14,170 bases of DNA from Chitinophaga pinensis. Lineage in GTDB: Bacteria; Bacteroidota; Bacteroidia; SXHM01. The notes under the pieces were generated by a model. It was not told the origin of the DNA and did no database searches. It saw nothing but the letters and a program-made list of their open reading frames with translations. Below, piece after piece: positions 12,031 to 14,170 of this stretch; the stretch's first letter is position 1, and the number at the start of each line of letters is the position of its first letter. Both the position numbers and the translations under genes were made by a program. The stretch covers positions 1 to 14,170 of the forward strand of contig CAMDBK010000045.1 in NCBI GenBank assembly GCA_945889235.1, read 5' to 3'.

Positions 12031-13572
12031 ATGGTAGTAATAGGCAACAGGTATTTAAATTTAGGAAATTTTAAAAATGTATTGTTTGATGGCGACAAAA
12101 TCGCTTTAGATAAGCAGGCATTGAAAAATGTGGAAGACAACCACAAATTCCTTGACGAGTTCTCACACAACAAACTTATCTACGGAATCAATACCAGCTT
12201 CGGGCCGATGGCGCAGTACCGCATCAGCGAGAAAGATAAACTGGCGCTGCAATACAATTTAATACGCAGCCACTGCTCAGGGCTTGGAAATCCGCTTCCC
12301 GATGAATATGCAAAAGCGGTAATGCTGGCGCGATTAAATACATTGATGCTTGGTTTTTCAGGCATTCATAAAAGCCTTGTTGAAACCATTGTTGCATTTA
12401 TCAACAATGATATTTATCCTTATATACCCGAACACGGAAGCGTTGGCGCCAGTGGTGATCTGGTGCAGCTTGCACAATTTGCTTTGAACCTGATTGGTGA
12501 AGGCGAAGTGTTTTATAAGGGCAAGAAAGTAAAAACTTCCGTTGCTTTGAAAGCAGCAAAAATAAAACCGCTGCAAATCCACATCCGTGAAGGAATTGCA
12601 CTGATGAACGGAACATCTGCAATGACAGGAATTGGATTGATTAATATCCTGAAATCACAAAATCTTTTATCGTGGAGCATCATTGCATCATCCATGATTA
12701 ACGAGATTGTGGAAGCATTTGACGACCATTTTTCGGAAGGACTGAACAACGCAAAAATCCATGACGGTCAAAAGAAAATTGCTGAAACTATGCGTCAGGC
12801 TTTGAAGGGAAGCAAACTTATTCGTCACCGGCCCGACCATCTTTACAGCAAAAAAGTAGAAGTGGAAGTTTTGAAAGATAAAGTGCAGGAGTACTATTCA
12901 CTGCGCTGCGTTCCTCAGATACTTGGTCCGGTTTACGATACCATTTCAAATGCGGAGAAAGTGTTGCTGAATGAAGTAAATTCAGCCAACGATAATCCTA
13001 TCATTGACCACAAAAACGAAAACGTTTATCATGGAGGAAATTTCCACGGTGATTATGTTTCATTTGAAATGGACAAGCTGAAAATTGCAGTAGCAAAGAT
13101 GAGTATGATGTGTGAGCGTCAGTTGAATTATCTGCTGAACGATAAACTGAACGGAAAACTTCCGCCATTTGTAAATCTTGGTAAACTAGGACTTAACTTC
13201 GGAATGCAGGGAATTCAGTTTACCGCAACATCAACAACTGCCGAAAACCAGACGCTTGCTTATCCGATGTATCTGCACAGTATTCCCAACAATAACGACA
13301 ATCAGGATATTGTAAGCATGGGAACCAATTCAGCATTGATTACAAAAAAAGTAGTGGACAATACAGCAGAAATTTTAGCGATTGAATTTATGACCATTCT
13401 GCAGGCAGTGGATTACCTTGGATTTGAATCAAAACTTTCCCCAGCAACACAAAAGGTTTTCAAAAGTCTTAGAAAAATTGCACCTAAGTTTACTGACGAC
13501 AAACCCCGAAATGAAGAATTAACCAAACTAAAAAAACTAATTCTCGATGAAAACCCTATCAAAAATAGTTGA
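12031..13572 (+). CDS. Aromatic amino acid ammonia-lyase (HAL/PAL/TAL family)
   Basis: A 513-residue MIO-type lyase, eliminating ammonia from an aromatic amino acid (tyrosine to p-coumarate is the leading guess; histidine or phenylalanine possible). The cofactor triad Ala140-Ser141-Gly142 sits in HGSVGASGDLVQLAQ. The catalytic-loop tyrosine is Tyr51 (YGINTSFGPMAQYR), ALMNGTSAMTGIG holds the active-site Asn, and Tyr289-Ser-Leu-Arg292 matches the YSLR of characterised TALs. SANDNPII, YHGGNFHGD and HSIPNNNDNQDIVSMGTN complete the core. From memory it is strikingly similar throughout to the Flavobacterium johnsoniae tyrosine ammonia-lyase (about 506 residues), including RSH at the selectivity position (Ser80-His81). 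No other histidine-degradation genes are near, and the divergent halogenase-like neighbour favours a pigment/aryl-polyene starter role. An upstream ATG at 11959 would add 24 non-family residues; 12031 is preferred. Confidence 0.93.
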   Translation: MVVIGNRYLNLGNFKNVLFDGDKIALDKQALKNVEDNHKFLDEFSHNKLIYGINTSFGPMAQYRISEKDKLALQYNLIRSHCSGLGNPLPDEYAKAVMLARLNTLMLGFSGIHKSLVETIVAFINNDIYPYIPEHGSVGASGDLVQLAQFALNLIGEGEVFYKGKKVKTSVALKAAKIKPLQIHIREGIALMNGTSAMTGIGLINILKSQNLLSWSIIASSMINEIVEAFDDHFSEGLNNAKIHDGQKKIAETMRQALKGSKLIRHRPDHLYSKKVEVEVLKDKVQEYYSLRCVPQILGPVYDTISNAEKVLLNEVNSANDNPIIDHKNENVYHGGNFHGDYVSFEMDKLKIAVAKMSMMCERQLNYLLNDKLNGKLPPFVNLGKLGLNFGMQGIQFTATSTTAENQTLAYPMYLHSIPNNNDNQDIVSMGTNSALITKKVVDNTAEILAIEFMTILQAVDYLGFESKLSPATQKVFKSLRKIAPKFTDDKPRNEELTKLKKLILDENPIKNS

Positions 13573-14170
13573 GCGTAGCTACAGCGTATTCTCTGTTCTT
13601 TTTCTGTTTGTAGTTTCTGCGCAGGCGCAGGATTACATCTACATGAAAGACGGTTCGGAATGGAAAGCAAAGGTGGAAGAAATTACTCCCGAAATTATCA
13701 AATTCAAAAAATTCGATCAACCTGACGGACCAGTCCGCACAGTAAAAGTACAGGATGTTATGTCCATAAAATATCAGGACGGCTCAGAAGAAAACTTTAC
13801 TAAGGTTGAAGAAAAAGCCCCTGAAAAAACTACTGAAGAACAGTACGTTTATTCGTATGATAACAAAGTTGAAGAGCAACAACCGAAAAAACCAAAATCA
13901 AAATTTGAATTAAACGGACATAATAAATATGTATGCCTTGGTTTAGGTTTCGGAAACAGTTATGGAGGTGCGGGAACACGTTTCCAGTTTCGCACAGGCG
14001 GTATGGTTGGTTTTGGTTTGCATGTGGGACTTGGTGTTTATCCAAATCCGTTTAATTATGTTGGCACTGGCTCGTTTGCAAAAAGAATACAATTTGATTT
14101 TGGAGTAAAATTATTTGTCTATAAATGGGCCTATATTGATTTTCAGTTAGGAATGGTTGGCCGCGACCAC
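13547..14170 (+). CDS. Exported protein with probable outer-membrane beta-barrel (3' partial)
   Basis: 208 residues are visible and the frame is open to the window end. ATG 13547 overlaps the end of the lyase gene by 26 bp, suggesting coupled translation. A signal peptide (MKTLSKIVERSYSVFSVLFLFVVSAQAQ, cut after about 26-28) is followed by a small domain with YIYMKDGSEWKAKVEEI, PEIIKFKKFDQPDGPVRTV and VQDVMSIKYQDGSEENF (about 29-85), a pattern I know from many secreted Bacteroidota proteins. Then comes a Glu/Lys/Pro-rich linker (85-125), and from about 130 a Gly- and aromatic-rich region with alternating polarity (YVCLGLGFGNSYGGAGTRF, GFGLHVGLGVYP, RIQFDFGVKLF) that reads as outer-membrane beta strands. 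Function unknown; no link to the lyase is evident apart from the overlap. Confidence 0.8.
   Translation, partial: MKTLSKIVERSYSVFSVLFLFVVSAQAQDYIYMKDGSEWKAKVEEITPEIIKFKKFDQPDGPVRTVKVQDVMSIKYQDGSEENFTKVEEKAPEKTTEEQYVYSYDNKVEEQQPKKPKSKFELNGHNKYVCLGLGFGNSYGGAGTRFQFRTGGMVGFGLHVGLGVYPNPFNYVGTGSFAKRIQFDFGVKLFVYKWAYIDFQLGMVGRDH

Overview
The window looks like an ordinary chromosome segment of a Bacteroidota bacterium, probably from the Chitinophagia/Sphingobacteriia/Flavobacteriia side. The evidence is protein character (DUF4294, TIGR02757/DUF2400, a Flavobacterium-like aromatic amino acid ammonia-lyase, an Omp85 protein, a tiny lipoprotein), promoters of the Bacteroidota type (TAnnTTTG -7 boxes), and several families of short palindromic intergenic repeats typical of these genomes. 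I see no rRNA, tRNA, CRISPR array, phage or classical insertion sequence.

Layout. 1-1330 (+): the C-terminal end of an alpha/beta-hydrolase/TPR protein, overlapping by one base a TIGR02757 gene. 1331-1437: two palindromic repeats between convergent genes. 4026-1438 (-): a coiled-coil protein, a biotin carboxylase subunit and a DUF4294 protein, probably one operon. 4105-4512 (+): an OsmC-like protein. 4763-4611 (-): a 50-residue lipoprotein with its own promoter and terminator. 4948-5625 (+): uracil-DNA glycosylase. 5702-7483 (+): an Omp85/BamA-TamA-like outer-membrane protein. 7484-7930: a gene-free, repeat-dense stretch with an 11-unit, strictly 21-bp tandem array. 7931-10277 (+): a LOG-family protein and a COG2509 FAD-dependent dehydrogenase. 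10267-10649: a small GIY-YIG nuclease gene with a nonsense codon, enclosed by perfect 28-bp inverted palindromic repeats. 11889-10654 (-) and 12031-13572 (+): a divergent pair, a halogenase-like flavoprotein and a tyrosine/histidine-type ammonia-lyase. This pairing recalls aryl-polyene/flexirubin-type pigment clusters, although no polyketide genes are visible. 13547-14170 (+): the start of an exported, probable beta-barrel protein.

Most genes are housekeeping or conserved hypotheticals. The unusual part is the repeat ecology. One palindromic family (core ATGCTGAA-loop-TTCAGCAT) occurs five times: as a single, as a back-to-back REPIN-like doublet, and as the termini of the GIY-YIG unit. One copy differs by paired compensatory changes that keep the stem. 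Copies of this and a second family touch or enter coding sequence: one supplies a stop codon, one contains a start codon, and one is translated in frame. The GIY-YIG/palindrome unit is my best candidate for a little-described system, by analogy with REPIN-RAYT; this is inference from one locus.
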